A DNA stretch of 64,000 nt from B10-G9 sp963712165 (lineage in GTDB: Bacteria > Chloroflexota > Anaerolineae > Anaerolineales > UBA11858), in the NCBI GenBank assembly GCA_963712165.1, contig CAVQGY010000005.1, positions 62,001 through 126,000 of the forward strand, in the 5' to 3' direction. Positions 25,453-34,863 of this stretch are shown here, in pieces. Made by a program: the position numbers and the translations under genes. Position 1 is the first letter of the stretch. The number at the start of each line of letters is the position of its first letter. The notes beneath the pieces are model-generated. The model saw nothing but the letters and a program-made list of their open reading frames with translations, was not told where the DNA came from and did no database searches.

Positions 25453-26581
25453 ATGAATGACAAACGAATAACAAACCTGGCAAAGACATTGGTGAATTAC
25501 TGCGTCGAAGTTAAAGAAAGTGACCGTGTGGGGATCATTGCCCAGCCTCCCGCCACACCTCTGCTCCAGGAAGTCCTCCGGGAAGTGCTCCGCAGTGGAG
25601 GATACCCTTATTTGCTTCCTTATTCAGTTCCCCTGCCAACCCTGGCATATGAAGGATTGGCCCAGATATATCTTTGAGGAAGCCAGCCCGGATCAGCTTA
25701 ACCATGAGGATGTTTTCTGGAAGACACTCAACGAGGATTTTGAGGTCCGGATCTTTATCCAGAGTGAATTCAATACCCGGAGCCTGAGCGATATCTCCCC
25801 AGAAAAGCTGAAGATCCACCGTCAGGCCCACAAGGATATCTTTGATACCTATTTTGAACGCATGGCCTCAGGTGATCTGCGCAGGGTAAGCACTCTTTTT
25901 CCCACCCAGGCATACGCTGATGATGCCGGGATGAGCCTGACTGAATTTGAAGACTATGTCTACAGCACTACTTTCAGCGATTGTGATGATCCGGTAGGGG
26001 AATGGAGCCGGATCAGGGATGAGCAGCAGGTCCTGGTGGATTGGCTGAAAGACAAGAAAGAGATCCGGGTCGCAGGTCCGAATGTGGATCTGACCCTGTC
26101 CATCGACGGCCGGGTATTCATCAACTCTGATGGGAGGTCGAATATGCCCAGTGGGGAGATTTTCACCGGTCCGGTGGAGGATTCTGCCCAGGGATGGGTC
26201 CGCTTCACTCACCCTGCCATCCTCTCTGGAAGAGAGGTGGATGGCGTTGAGCTCCATTTTGAAAAGGGAAGGGTGATCAAAGCCTCAGCGGAGAAAAATG
26301 AAGATTTCCTCTTCACCATGCTGGATCTGGATGAAGGGTCCCGCTACCTGGGTGAATTTGCAGTAGGGACCAACAAGAAGATCAATCGATTCATTAAGAA
26401 GATCCTTTTTGATGAGAAGATCGGCGGCACAATCCACCTGGCCCTAGGCAAAGGCTATCCGATCACCGGCAGCCAGAACCAGAGCGGCATCCATTGGGAT
26501 ATGATCTGCGATATGCGCGATGGCGGGCAGATCTTTGTTGATGGGGAGCTATTCTACGATTCTGGGGAATTTATAATCTGA
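25453..26581 (+). pseudogene. M29-family metalloaminopeptidase, one +1 frameshift at TATCTTTGA
   Basis: ATG 25453 (GAGGAGAGG Shine-Dalgarno) opens an M29 aminopeptidase (AmpS/AmpT/PepS type) that stops at TGA 25675-25677 after 74 codons. The remainder continues at once in the +1 frame (EEASPDQLNHEDVFWKTLNE) to 26581. Joined, the protein has about 375 residues, a normal length. Metal-site regions are intact: GVELHFEKGRV, GEFAVGTNKKI, GTIHLALGKGYP and SGIHWDMICDMR. The break reads TAT CTT TGA G, identical over nine bases to the E. coli prfB frameshift site, so programmed recoding is possible. A one-base error or mutation is the simpler explanation. Confidence 0.85.
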
Positions 26582-26661
26582 TCCATCAATCTGACCAGGG
26601 GGGTATGGTATGAAGGATGTTTAGAGGGAGTACTTGGGCATGAAAGATGCTCGCTCCTTTA

Positions 26662-26800
26662 GCTGCGGCTGAACCCGTAGGCTGATGAAAACCAAGCCCC
26701 GCTTAAGCGAGGCTTATTTTATGTAGAATATGGAATAGATTGCCAAAAATCGAATATAGTTTTAAAGGAATCCTCAGCCCACAGATTCATCTGTGGGTGA
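26662..26800. repeat. MITE-like element with nested hairpins
   Basis: An inner palindrome around AAGCCCCGCTTAAGCGAGG (26694-26715) and a terminal hairpin CCCACAGAT / ATCTGTGGG (26778-26786 with 26789-26797). The left end carries a partial GGCTGAACCCGTAGGCT. A near-relative in the opposite orientation lies at 56538-56671, and the 170-bp repeats at 12991 share the layout. Confidence 0.75.
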
Positions 26801-26862
26801 GGGAGCAATCGATTGGCAGGTGTGATGATCCTTGATCCAGATTCATATCCTGGATCCTTCGC

Positions 26863-27475
26863 CTTCGGTTTCCCTTAGGCTCAGGATGACATACAAGCCA
26901 ATTGTCATTCTGACGCGCAGCGGAAGAATCCAGGGGTTGATTGGGTATGAGGGATGATGCTTCATTCTGATTCGCTTCTTGGATCCTTCACCTTCGCTAC
27001 GCTTGGTTCAGGATGACATTTAATTCAATTGTCATTCTGACGAGGAGCGTCAGCGACGAGGAAGAATCCAGAGAGCGATCCATTGGTGAGGATCAGGCTC
27101 GATCCGGATTCACACCCTGATTCCTTCGCCTTCGCTGGGCTCAGCCTCAGGATGACAATCAGTCCAACTGTCATTCTGACGACGAACGTTAGTGAGAAGG
27201 AAGAATCCAGAGAGCGATCCATATCAAAGGATGATCCCCCATACAGATTCATATCCTGGATCCTTCGCCTTCGGTTTCCCTTAGGCTCAGGATGACATAC
27301 AAGCCAACTGTCATTCTGACGCGCAGCGGAAGAATCCAAAAGGTGATGCCAAATCGAGTGCCCTGATCCTTGATCCAGATCCATATCCAGGATCCTTCGC
27401 CTGCGGTTTCCCTCAGGCTCAGGATGACATACAAGCCAATTGTCATTCTGACGCGAAGCGGAAGAATCCAGGAGG
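26863..27475. repeat. REP-like hairpin repeat array C, inverted orientation
   Basis: About five units of the array A family, read in the opposite direction: GGATCCTTC ... CAGGATGACA ... TGTCATTCTGACG ... GAAGAATCCA. Units lie near 26863-26935, 26980-27070, 27110-27210, 27250-27340 and 27388-27475, with unlike spacers between them. This array and the MITE-like element fill most of the gene-free stretch 26582-27548. Confidence 0.9.
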
Positions 27476-27519
27476 CGATCCTCAGCTGAGTGTGAAGATC
27501 CCAGGCCTGATTCGCCTGA

Positions 27520-27528
27520 TGGTATAAT
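27520..27528 (+). promoter_or_regulatory. Extended -10 promoter of the M50-HD-tyrA-GIY-kbl operon
   Basis: TGGTATAAT (27520-27528) fits TGnTATAAT. It is followed by a short leader containing CAGGAG before ATG 27549. No clear -35 is seen. Confidence 0.5.
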
Positions 27529-27548
27529 GCCCCCCAGGAGAAAAATCT

Positions 27549-28205
27549 ATGTTTAATTCCAATCTGGCGGTATATATCTCGTCAGCCATAACTCTGGTAA
27601 TTGCTTTTACCATTCATGAATTTGCCCACGCCTGGGTCGCCGATTCTTTTGGCGATAGCACCCCCCGGATCAACGGCCGGTTGACCCTGAATCCTCTGGC
27701 ACACCTGGATCTGATCGGCTCCCTGATGCTGCTATTTGCGGGTTTTGGATGGGCAAAACCTGTTCCAGTCAATCCCTATACCCTGCGGCAAAGGTCACCT
27801 TCAGCATTGATGTGGGTCGCCCTGGCTGGACCGCTTTCGAATTTCTTGTTGGCAGTTCTGGCAGCGATCCCTTTTCATCTGAATTGGTTCACTGGAACTG
27901 TGTCCAATGCAGGACCACTGTCGACCATCCTGCCCACGCCATGGGAATTTGCATTCATGTTTATTTACCTCAATTTAGTGTTGGGAATTTTCAATTTGAT
28001 CCCACTGGCGCCGCTTGATGGGGATAAGGTCGCCGAGTATTTTTTGCCGGAAAATTGGAATAGAGCCCTAGATAAGATCCGCCCGTATGGTCCGATGATC
28101 TTGATAGTGCTTGTATTGGTTGGACCTTCACTGGGATTGGATATACTGGGTTGGCTGATCTACAAACCGGTTGATTACCTGTTCACTCTATTACTCGGAT
28201 TATGA
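27549..28205 (+). CDS. Site-2 protease family (M50) intramembrane metalloprotease
   Basis: A 218-residue membrane protease. The zinc site is HEFAH in FTIHEFAHAWVADSFGD (first membrane helix), and the third ligand Asp lies in NLIPLAPLDGDKVAEYF, as in the compact FtsH-less S2P group lacking PDZ and CBS domains. About five to six membrane segments are predicted. Members cleave membrane-embedded substrates, and the substrate here is unknown. The stop overlaps the next start (ATGA), so it is coupled to the HD hydrolase. Confidence 0.92.
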   Translation: MFNSNLAVYISSAITLVIAFTIHEFAHAWVADSFGDSTPRINGRLTLNPLAHLDLIGSLMLLFAGFGWAKPVPVNPYTLRQRSPSALMWVALAGPLSNFLLAVLAAIPFHLNWFTGTVSNAGPLSTILPTPWEFAFMFIYLNLVLGIFNLIPLAPLDGDKVAEYFLPENWNRALDKIRPYGPMILIVLVLVGPSLGLDILGWLIYKPVDYLFTLLLGL

Positions 28206-28729
28206 AATCCAGGTTTGGCTACCGGGCCTGGCAGTTCTGGCAGTCCCTGAAAAAAACTCCCCAGCAGGAAGAGTGGAAGAATGCCCAGGGGATCCTGGAT
28301 CCAGCTGAACTGGAATTGTTCAAGTCGCTCCCTGCCTCGGATCAAAATCATTCCCTGCGCGTATTGCAGACCCTGGAACAGGCAGGAGAAACGGATCCAG
28401 ATCTGCTAAAAGCTGCCCTGCTGCATGATATTGGGAAAACCCTGCATCCCCTGCGCCTCTGGGAGCGAGTCTTTGCCGTACTGCTGGAAGGACTCTTGCC
28501 ACATACTGCAGCTGCCTGGGGACAGAAAGAGCCCAAGGGAGTATACCGGCCGCTGGTTATCATTCTTCAACATCCTGCCTGGGGGGCTGCTCTGGCCGAA
28601 AGGATCGGCAGCAGCCCACGTGTGATCTGGCTGATCCGCCATCACGAGGCAGAAGATTTGACTGGATTATTCGACCAAGGGGGCGTAGAATTATTGAAGA
28701 AACTTCAAAGAGCAGACAACTTAAACTAG
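28202..28729 (+). CDS. HD-domain metal-dependent hydrolase
   Basis: A 175-residue protein with an HD domain. HSLRVLQTLEQ supplies the first His, LLKAALLHDIGKT the HD doublet, and IRHHEAEDLTG the late metal contacts. HD proteins of this small size act on nucleotides or phosphoesters. The substrate is not clear. It starts within the stop codon of the M50 protease gene (ATGA overlap) and is followed 10 bases later by tyrA, so it is the second gene of the operon. Confidence 0.85.
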   Translation: MKSRFGYRAWQFWQSLKKTPQQEEWKNAQGILDPAELELFKSLPASDQNHSLRVLQTLEQAGETDPDLLKAALLHDIGKTLHPLRLWERVFAVLLEGLLPHTAAAWGQKEPKGVYRPLVIILQHPAWGAALAERIGSSPRVIWLIRHHEAEDLTGLFDQGGVELLKKLQRADNLN

Positions 28730-28739
28730 GAAGTGTGTT

Positions 28740-29729
28740 ATGGCTATTCAATTGACCATTCTTGGGTTAGGGCAAATCGGATCTTCAGTTGGGTTGGCCC
28801 TTCGTGAATACAAGGACAAGATCCTCCGGGTAGGTCATGATAAATCTCGCGAGGCAGTGAATCTGGCTAAAGAGAACGATGCCGTGGATAAAACGACCCT
28901 GACCCTTTCAGGAGCTGTGAAAGACGCGGATATCATCCTGATAGCGCTGCCCTTTCAGGAGATCTATCCTGTACTGGAATTTATTGCCGAGGACCTAAAA
29001 GAGGATGTCCTGGTTCTGGATACAGCTCCCTTAAAGAGCCCGGTCATCAGTTGGGTGAAAGAACTCCTACCTGAATCGGCCCATTACGTTGGCCTGGTTC
29101 CGACCATCAAGGCAGAGTACCTGGACGAGATCAAACACGGACCGGAAACAGCCCATGCGGATTTATTTGAAGATTCCCTGATGGCAGTGGTTACCAGTCA
29201 CACTGCTAGTGAGGAAGCTATCAACACAGCTTCCAATTTTGCTCAAATGGTGGGAGCCACCCCATATTTTGTGGACCCGTTGGAGATCGATGGGGTGATG
29301 TCTATGACCCACCTTCTACCCCAGATTCTGACAGCCGCATACCTGGATATATGCCAGAACGCACCTGGCTGGCGGGAAGCCCGGAAGTTTGCAGGAAAAC
29401 CCTTTACCCAGCTTACCAATTCCTTTGGAAAGGATGAGATCTCTGGTGCATTGGCGGCCGCAATAACCTTCAATCCAGATAATACTAAGCGCCTGATCAA
29501 TGATATGATCCGCAGCCTGGTGGAATTAAGGGACCTGGACGGTGCCCCCACCCAGGATGAACTGGCAGGCCGTTTCGAGAAGCTGCAGCTAGATAGGGAT
29601 ATCTGGTTGGATGACCGCCAGAGAGGCTCCTGGGCGGATGTCAAGAAAGCGAGTATCCCACCGCGGGAAAACCTTCTTGCCCGGTTACTTGGTTTCCGAA
29701 CTCCAAAACCCAAACGAGACGCTGAGTGA
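28740..29729 (+). CDS. tyrA: Prephenate dehydrogenase-family protein
   Basis: A 329-residue NAD(P)-binding protein. The Rossmann motif is ILGLGQIGSSVGLALREY, followed by ADIILIALPFQEIYPVLEF and VLVLDTAPLKSPVISWV. A helical C-terminal domain follows from about residue 170, matching the prephenate/arogenate dehydrogenase family in order and size. The usual motif HPMAG is replaced by VGLVPTIKAEYLDE, so tyrosine synthesis is likely but not certain. A related oxidoreductase role is possible. No ACT domain is present. An AGGAAGTG Shine-Dalgarno precedes it. Its last codons overlap the next start (GTGA). Confidence 0.75.
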   Translation: MAIQLTILGLGQIGSSVGLALREYKDKILRVGHDKSREAVNLAKENDAVDKTTLTLSGAVKDADIILIALPFQEIYPVLEFIAEDLKEDVLVLDTAPLKSPVISWVKELLPESAHYVGLVPTIKAEYLDEIKHGPETAHADLFEDSLMAVVTSHTASEEAINTASNFAQMVGATPYFVDPLEIDGVMSMTHLLPQILTAAYLDICQNAPGWREARKFAGKPFTQLTNSFGKDEISGALAAAITFNPDNTKRLINDMIRSLVELRDLDGAPTQDELAGRFEKLQLDRDIWLDDRQRGSWADVKKASIPPRENLLARLLGFRTPKPKRDAE

Positions 29730-30013
29730 GTCGGTCTGGATCAGGATTCTATATTTATATGCTGGAATGCGCTGATGGATCCCTCTATACAGGATGGACC
29801 ACGGATCCGGAACGGCGCATCAAGGAGCATAATGCCGGCAGGGGTGCCTTATACACCCGCTGGCGCAGGCCAGTCGAACTGAGATATCTGGAAGAAGTAC
29901 CCGATCGCTCGGCCGCACAACGCCGGGAAAATGCGATTAAAAAATTACCCAGGCACAAGAAAATGGTGCTGGTGGAAAGTTATCAGAACGATGAGGAAAT
30001 CAGATCTAATTGA
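29726..30013 (+). CDS. UPF0213 GIY-YIG nuclease-like protein
   Basis: A 95-residue single GIY-YIG domain: FYIYMLECADGSLYTGWTTD holds both Tyr motifs, and PERRIKEHNAGRGALYTRWR with RENAIKKLPRHKKM completes the YhbQ/UPF0213 pattern. Its role is unknown; E. coli YhbQ has been linked to DNA damage. The GTG start overlaps the tyrA stop, so translation is probably coupled. It is one of two GIY-YIG genes in the window; the other (7441) is a divergent, stand-alone member. Confidence 0.88.
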   Translation: MSRSGSGFYIYMLECADGSLYTGWTTDPERRIKEHNAGRGALYTRWRRPVELRYLEEVPDRSAAQRRENAIKKLPRHKKMVLVESYQNDEEIRSN

Positions 30014-30024
30014 AAGGAAGACCT

Positions 30025-31206
30025 ATGCCTACTCCACTGGATTGGATCACAACTGAATTGAATAACCTCAGGGAAGCGGGTTTGTACAATCAGATCCGCA
30101 CCCTGGAATCCCCTCAGGGAGCCTGGTTGATCGTTGATGGAAGGAAGACCCTCAATTTCTGCTCCAATAATTATTTGGGATTGGCCAATCACCCCCGGTT
30201 GGTTAAGGCGGCGAAGGAAGCTCTTGATAAATATGGGGTAGGACCCGGGGCAGTGCGCAGCATCGCCGGTACGCTTGATCTCCATCTGGAGCTGGAAAAG
30301 CGGCTGGCAGGATTCAAGCGAGTCGAAAAAGCGATCACTTTCCAGTCTGGATTCTCCGCCAATCTGGCTACAATTCCCGCCCTGGTCGGTAAGGAAGATG
30401 TGATCTTTTCTGACCGCCTGAACCACGCTTCCATTATCGATGGCTGCAAGTTGTCCAGGGCCAAGATCATCCCATATGATCACTGCTCCCCGGAAGCCCT
30501 CAAAAAAGCCCTGGATGACAACCGAGGAGACTACCGGCGGGCTCTAGTGGTTACAGATGGCGTATTCAGTATGGATGGTGATGTAGCTCCCCTGGACGAG
30601 ATCTACCAGGTGACCCGGGATTATGAAGTGATCTTAATGGTGGATGATGCCCACGGTGAGGGTGTCCTGGGTGATGGCGGACGGGGAATTGTTGACCACT
30701 TCCAGCTTCACGGCAAGGTAGATGTTGAGGTAGGCACACTCTCGAAAGCTTTCGGGGTTGTGGGAGGTGTGGTGGCCGGTAATCCGCTGGTCGTGGAATG
30801 GCTTTATCAGCGCGGGAGGCCCTTTTTGTTCTCGTCAGCCATGACCCTGCCGGATGTAGCTGCCTGCATCGAGTCTGTCAAGATCCTGGAAGAATCCACA
30901 GAGCTGGTTGACCGCCTGTGGGAGAACGCGGGTTATTTTAAATCAGAGCTGAAGACCTTGGGCTTTGATACAGGTGTAAGTACCACGCCGATAACGCCTG
31001 TTATGCTGGGTGAAGCGCCCCTGGCGCAGGAATTCAGCAAGAAACTCTTTGAAAAAGGTGTTTTTGCAATGTCGATCGGCTTTCCAACAGTGCCGCAAGG
31101 CTTGGCCCGCATCCGGGTGATGATCTCCGCGGCGCACAGCACAGACGATCTTGATCAAGCCCTGGGCATCTTTAAGGATGTTGGCAAGGACTTAGGCGTT
31201 ATTTAG
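30025..31206 (+). CDS. kbl: Glycine C-acetyltransferase / alpha-oxoamine synthase
   Basis: A 393-residue PLP enzyme of the alpha-oxoamine synthase family (2-amino-3-ketobutyrate CoA ligase, BioF group). NFCSNNYLGLANHP, FQSGFSANLATIPAL and VDDAHGEGVLGDGGRG are present, and the PLP lysine lies in VGTLSKAFGVVGG. The Kbl reaction joins glycine and acetyl-CoA in threonine breakdown, while BioF makes 8-amino-7-oxononanoate. There is no biotin gene nor threonine dehydrogenase nearby, so kbl is a best guess. ATG 30025 is chosen, with GAAAGGAAG before it. It is the last gene of the operon and has a strong terminator. Confidence 0.88.
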   Translation: MPTPLDWITTELNNLREAGLYNQIRTLESPQGAWLIVDGRKTLNFCSNNYLGLANHPRLVKAAKEALDKYGVGPGAVRSIAGTLDLHLELEKRLAGFKRVEKAITFQSGFSANLATIPALVGKEDVIFSDRLNHASIIDGCKLSRAKIIPYDHCSPEALKKALDDNRGDYRRALVVTDGVFSMDGDVAPLDEIYQVTRDYEVILMVDDAHGEGVLGDGGRGIVDHFQLHGKVDVEVGTLSKAFGVVGGVVAGNPLVVEWLYQRGRPFLFSSAMTLPDVAACIESVKILEESTELVDRLWENAGYFKSELKTLGFDTGVSTTPITPVMLGEAPLAQEFSKKLFEKGVFAMSIGFPTVPQGLARIRVMISAAHSTDDLDQALGIFKDVGKDLGVI

Positions 31207-31229
31207 ACAAGGATCCAATCATAATCAAG

Positions 31230-31265
31230 GGAGCCAGCCCAGATCGGGCTGGCTCCTTTCTTTTA
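31230..31265. terminator. Bidirectional terminator between kbl and the ATP-grasp gene
   Basis: GGAGCCAGCCC (31230-31240) pairs perfectly with GGGCTGGCTCC (31246-31256) around a 5-base loop, and TTTCTTTT follows. It closes the rightward operon and may also serve the leftward ATP-grasp gene. Confidence 0.88.
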
Positions 31266-31295
31266 ATGATTCGAAGGATATCGTCCCAACGTAGG

Positions 31296-32471
31296 CTATT
31301 CCTGGACGTTGATATATTCTGTAAGATCTGAAACCAGGATGCGCTGAAGCTCCTCTTGATCCTCAGCCTGGGTTTCCGTGAAGAGGAAACCAAAGACAGG
31401 ATACTCTCGATAATCAAATCTGCGAAGTTCGAGGGGGTTGTCGAAACCTTTCAGAAGTTTCTCATAATCGAATTTTTGGATCTTGTCCGGATCGACCCCG
31501 GTGGAGTTGTTCAGGATGATGATGCTGTATAGTTTCCCGCCCTTGTCTTTCAACAGATCCGACCAATCTGGCTCTTGCTGGTTATAGTAGTACAGGTAGG
31601 GATTAAAACCATAGGCGTGGTAGGCCAGATCAGCCGAGGTACACCAACCGCCAAATCGGAGGGGATTGATCTCGATCGGAATCAAAGCGCCAGCTGGGGT
31701 CCGCCGCAGTTCGATATGAGCCGGGAAAACCCGCACACCAGCCAGTTCCCCGATAAGATTAACAAACCGGGTAAATTCCTCCAGATTGGCCTCGATGATC
31801 TCTTTCGAGGTTGTGTAGATCCGATCCCCAACATCAGCGCTGGAAGCAAATCTATGCTCCATGATGTTGAGAATTACCGCATCGCCGGCTGAGTTGTAGT
31901 AGACATCAAGTGCAAATTCGTCGCCCGCGATGCATTCCTCAATGATCAATGCGCTGGCATCCACAACTTCTCTGGGATAGAGCTCGCTGGTACCCAGGTT
32001 GGCAGCCAGGATCTCTTGAACGATCTGGTCCCATTCTCCTGGGTTCATGACCTTGTATACCCCTTCGCTCATAAATCCTGTGGCGGGTTTGATGATCAAG
32101 GGATGATCAACCCCGGGATGGGGAGTGTTCACAAGATCTCCAAGGCAGATCTCCTGGAAGAAGAAATCGGGAACCAGGGTACGGGTCAGCTGCCGGAACG
32201 CTGTTTTATTCTTAAAGAGACTGATCTTCTCGATCAGATCACAGAATCCAAGATGGTTGATGATCCAGCCCAGTGCATTTTCCGACGTTGAGTAGAGAGG
32301 AGTGATTCCAGCTGCTGTGATGACCGGGATGACCTCGGATTCCGGGATGGTAAGTGTCCCCTCAAGCAATCCCAGTTCACGGGAAATCGGGGTGTCGACC
32401 ACCGGGATGCGATGATCCCGTACGGTTTGCTTGAAGAAATCTGAAATATAGGGCTTATCTACAAAGAACAA
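31296..32471 (-). CDS. ATP-grasp domain protein
   Basis: A 391-residue protein with an ATP-grasp core at about 105-310: PLIIKPATGFMSEGVYKVMN (ATP-binding Lys/loop), ALIIEECIAGDEFALDVYYN and IPIEINPLRFGG (metal-binding Glu/Asn). An N-terminal domain (1-100) recalls the PreATP-grasp fold. Members ligate a carboxylate to an amine or thiol with ATP. No substrate can be named, and it stands alone between a terminator and a 266-bp gap. No signal peptide is seen, so it is cytoplasmic. Confidence 0.83.
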   Translation of the reverse strand: MFFVDKPYISDFFKQTVRDHRIPVVDTPISRELGLLEGTLTIPESEVIPVITAAGITPLYSTSENALGWIINHLGFCDLIEKISLFKNKTAFRQLTRTLVPDFFFQEICLGDLVNTPHPGVDHPLIIKPATGFMSEGVYKVMNPGEWDQIVQEILAANLGTSELYPREVVDASALIIEECIAGDEFALDVYYNSAGDAVILNIMEHRFASSADVGDRIYTTSKEIIEANLEEFTRFVNLIGELAGVRVFPAHIELRRTPAGALIPIEINPLRFGGWCTSADLAYHAYGFNPYLYYYNQQEPDWSDLLKDKGGKLYSIIILNNSTGVDPDKIQKFDYEKLLKGFDNPLELRRFDYREYPVFGFLFTETQAEDQEELQRILVSDLTEYINVQE

Positions 32472-32737
32472 GCCGACCTCCAGCCTTTAGAATCGGTCAA
32501 AACAGTAACTGTATTTCGACAAAGTTTACCACGAGATTACCTGCCTTAGTGAGAAGGTGAATGGGTGCCTTGATGATATTCCATCATCGACTCACTGCTA
32601 TACCAGTTCTCTTGCTGGATTCATTTGCTGTTAAATTGAAAATCATGTATGATTTAAGAACGGATCATTTTAATCGTGTAACTTATTCTGTTTCCTTTTC
32701 GTTTAGCTAATAGATAAACACAGTACTGGAGGATGAA

Positions 32738-34807
32738 ATGTCTAGAAGGACTATCTTCTTCATATTCCTTTTGGTAACAGGGTTGCTGCTGACTTCTTGC
32801 ACGTTAACCTGTGATCCGGGATCTCTGGCGCAGCCGGACCTGGTATCGCCCAATTGGCGCGAGGTGGTGGACGGAACGAATGCTGTCCTGGAATGGTCCT
32901 ACCCCGATACCTGCAAACCGGAGAATTTTGAGATCATCATCTCCAAATACGATGATTATTCAGTGATCGAACACACGGTATTGGTACCGGGCGATTCCAC
33001 GACCTGGACGGCGCCGACCCTGGATATCGCTGATCAGTTCTGGTGGCGGGTGAGGGCCAAGGTCGGATCCAGCTATGGAGGGTATTCTGCTGAACGGCGC
33101 AGCTTCTTCACATTACCCTATTGCACTGCCGGTCAACTGGTTGCACCCAATCTTACCGCTCCTGCTTTTGGCTCGATCTATGACAACGCTTATGACTCCC
33201 TGGAATGGGATTGGCCGTTATTTGGGACCTGCATCCCGGAGAGCTATAAAGTCGAGGTCTCTCCTCACGATCCCGCTTTCACGGATACCACCTACAACGG
33301 CGCTACTGGCTCTCCAGGCACCAGCTGGGGGTTTGGGAGTCCTCCACCGCCAGCGACCCAATTCTGGTGGCGAGTTTCAGCCTATGCGGATGGAGCCTAC
33401 GGGCCTCTCCCAAATCATAAAATGTTCTGGACAGCGCCGGCCTGCACCGCGGCTTCCCTGGTCGCGCCAGTTCAAGAAACCCCGCTGGAAGATGAGATTG
33501 ACACGCTTCCTCATCTGATCCTGACCTGGTCCTATCCCGATCCCAGCTGTGTGCCTGAAGGGACGCATCACTGGATCTCGGATAAGGCGGATATGAGCTC
33601 GATCGTCTTTGATTCCAATGTTCCCGATATAGCCTCCGTTGCGATGATCGTCCAACCCGATCCGGATAACTGCAAGGAATATTACTGGCAGATGGCAGTG
33701 ATCTCGGAAGGCGTGGAGGGTCCCCCCTCACCAATCCGGCGTTTTGTGATCGACAGGGATGGTCTGTGTGGCTGCTCAGAATCATCTTTGCCCATCCCGG
33801 ATATACTCAGCCCGACGTATTTTGAGGTGTTTCCAGATACGAATGTCACCATCGAGTGGGAAAATCCGGGAGGATGTATTGAGGATGGCGTGTCCATCAA
33901 GATCGCGGATGATCCTTTCTATGAGGATGACAGCCTGGATCAGTACTTCTCTGGTGAATTCATCACCGGATATAATCCTACCTCCCTGGAACCGGCCACA
34001 CAGTACTGGACCAAGGTTGCTTATGCGGTTGAGGGCGGCGGAGATCCCATTATTGGGGATTACAGCTCATCGCGGGGATTCTTTACCGGTCCAGAATGTG
34101 CTTCCCTGGCGGACGTCATGGCGCCTGTCCCGGACCTGCCAGCAGAAGGAGCGGTGGTCGATACCCTGACACCGCTGCTGCGTTATCACCCAGGAGAGCC
34201 CGCCTGTATTCCTGATGGATACTTCATCAATCTTCAGGATGATCCCACTTTCAGCGGCATCAGTCTGCTGGGAGCATACCCACAACCCTCAACAGCTGTG
34301 ATCACAGATCCCCTGGCCGACTGCACCTGGTACTACTATAAAGTCAGCGCAAACCAGGCCGGGGCCAATGGACCCGAATCAGCTGTCCGATCTTTCTACG
34401 TAAATGAAAGCGGTCTGTGCCTTCCATCCGGTGTGCCGGGAACAGCTTTAACGAATCACTACTGCCGGGGAGGCACCTTCGTCAAGTATTTCCCTCCCAA
34501 GTGGGCGGTAGAGGAAGGCCATCGGGTGCTGGCGATTGCCCGCAATTTCCAGACCACTTATCTGAAATTGACCATCCTGGACCAGAAAACCCTCGAACCC
34601 TTCGAACGGGAGATCCATTGCTGGTCCTATGTTGACAACTTCGTACCGGGTTGGCCGGATACACCACCTGGGATCACCTACTCTTTTAAGGATTTACCGA
34701 TTGAAGATCCGCCTGAGCCAACCTGTCAGGCAAACCTGCCTCGAACAGAGTGCAATGAAATGGGTGGTCTTTGGGATGAAAAGTTCAAAACCTGCCGCTG
34801 CCCGTAA
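32738..34807 (+). CDS. Surface lipoprotein with five Cys-paired Fn3-like repeats and a Cys-rich tail
   Basis: A 689-residue lipoprotein (FLLVTGLLLTSC lipobox). Five repeats of about 110 residues begin near 24, 132, 237, 344 and 454, each opening with a Cys and an A/P-rich block (for example CTAGQLVAPNLTAP, CTAASLVAPVQETP). About 28 residues later comes an aromatic strand with a second Cys (TCKPENFEI, TCIPESYKV, SCVPEGTHH, GCIEDGVSI, ACIPDGYFI). This is a beta-sandwich, Fn3-like pattern with a probable disulfide in every repeat. A different C-terminal section ends CQANLPRTECNEMGGLW ... CRCP. It is probably an adhesin or glycan-binding protein, but this is inference. GGAGGATGA precedes the start. 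Confidence 0.8.
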   Translation: MSRRTIFFIFLLVTGLLLTSCTLTCDPGSLAQPDLVSPNWREVVDGTNAVLEWSYPDTCKPENFEIIISKYDDYSVIEHTVLVPGDSTTWTAPTLDIADQFWWRVRAKVGSSYGGYSAERRSFFTLPYCTAGQLVAPNLTAPAFGSIYDNAYDSLEWDWPLFGTCIPESYKVEVSPHDPAFTDTTYNGATGSPGTSWGFGSPPPPATQFWWRVSAYADGAYGPLPNHKMFWTAPACTAASLVAPVQETPLEDEIDTLPHLILTWSYPDPSCVPEGTHHWISDKADMSSIVFDSNVPDIASVAMIVQPDPDNCKEYYWQMAVISEGVEGPPSPIRRFVIDRDGLCGCSESSLPIPDILSPTYFEVFPDTNVTIEWENPGGCIEDGVSIKIADDPFYEDDSLDQYFSGEFITGYNPTSLEPATQYWTKVAYAVEGGGDPIIGDYSSSRGFFTGPECASLADVMAPVPDLPAEGAVVDTLTPLLRYHPGEPACIPDGYFINLQDDPTFSGISLLGAYPQPSTAVITDPLADCTWYYYKVSANQAGANGPESAVRSFYVNESGLCLPSGVPGTALTNHYCRGGTFVKYFPPKWAVEEGHRVLAIARNFQTTYLKLTILDQKTLEPFEREIHCWSYVDNFVPGWPDTPPGITYSFKDLPIEDPPEPTCQANLPRTECNEMGGLWDEKFKTCRCP

Positions 34808-34834
34808 GTGATGGGTCCCGCTTGATAAACCGAT

Positions 34835-34863
34835 TAACAGCCAGCCTGTCAGGCTGGCTGTTA
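34835..34863 (+). terminator. Intrinsic hairpin after the repeat lipoprotein
   Basis: TAACAGCCAGCCT (34835-34847) pairs perfectly over 13 bp with AGGCTGGCTGTTA (34851-34863), with a 3-base loop. The U-tract is poor (TTATCATGTT). Confidence 0.7.

Noticed and set aside
26582..27548. Insertion sequence in the gene-free gap
   Set aside because: Only short hairpin repeats are found and there is no transposase frame.
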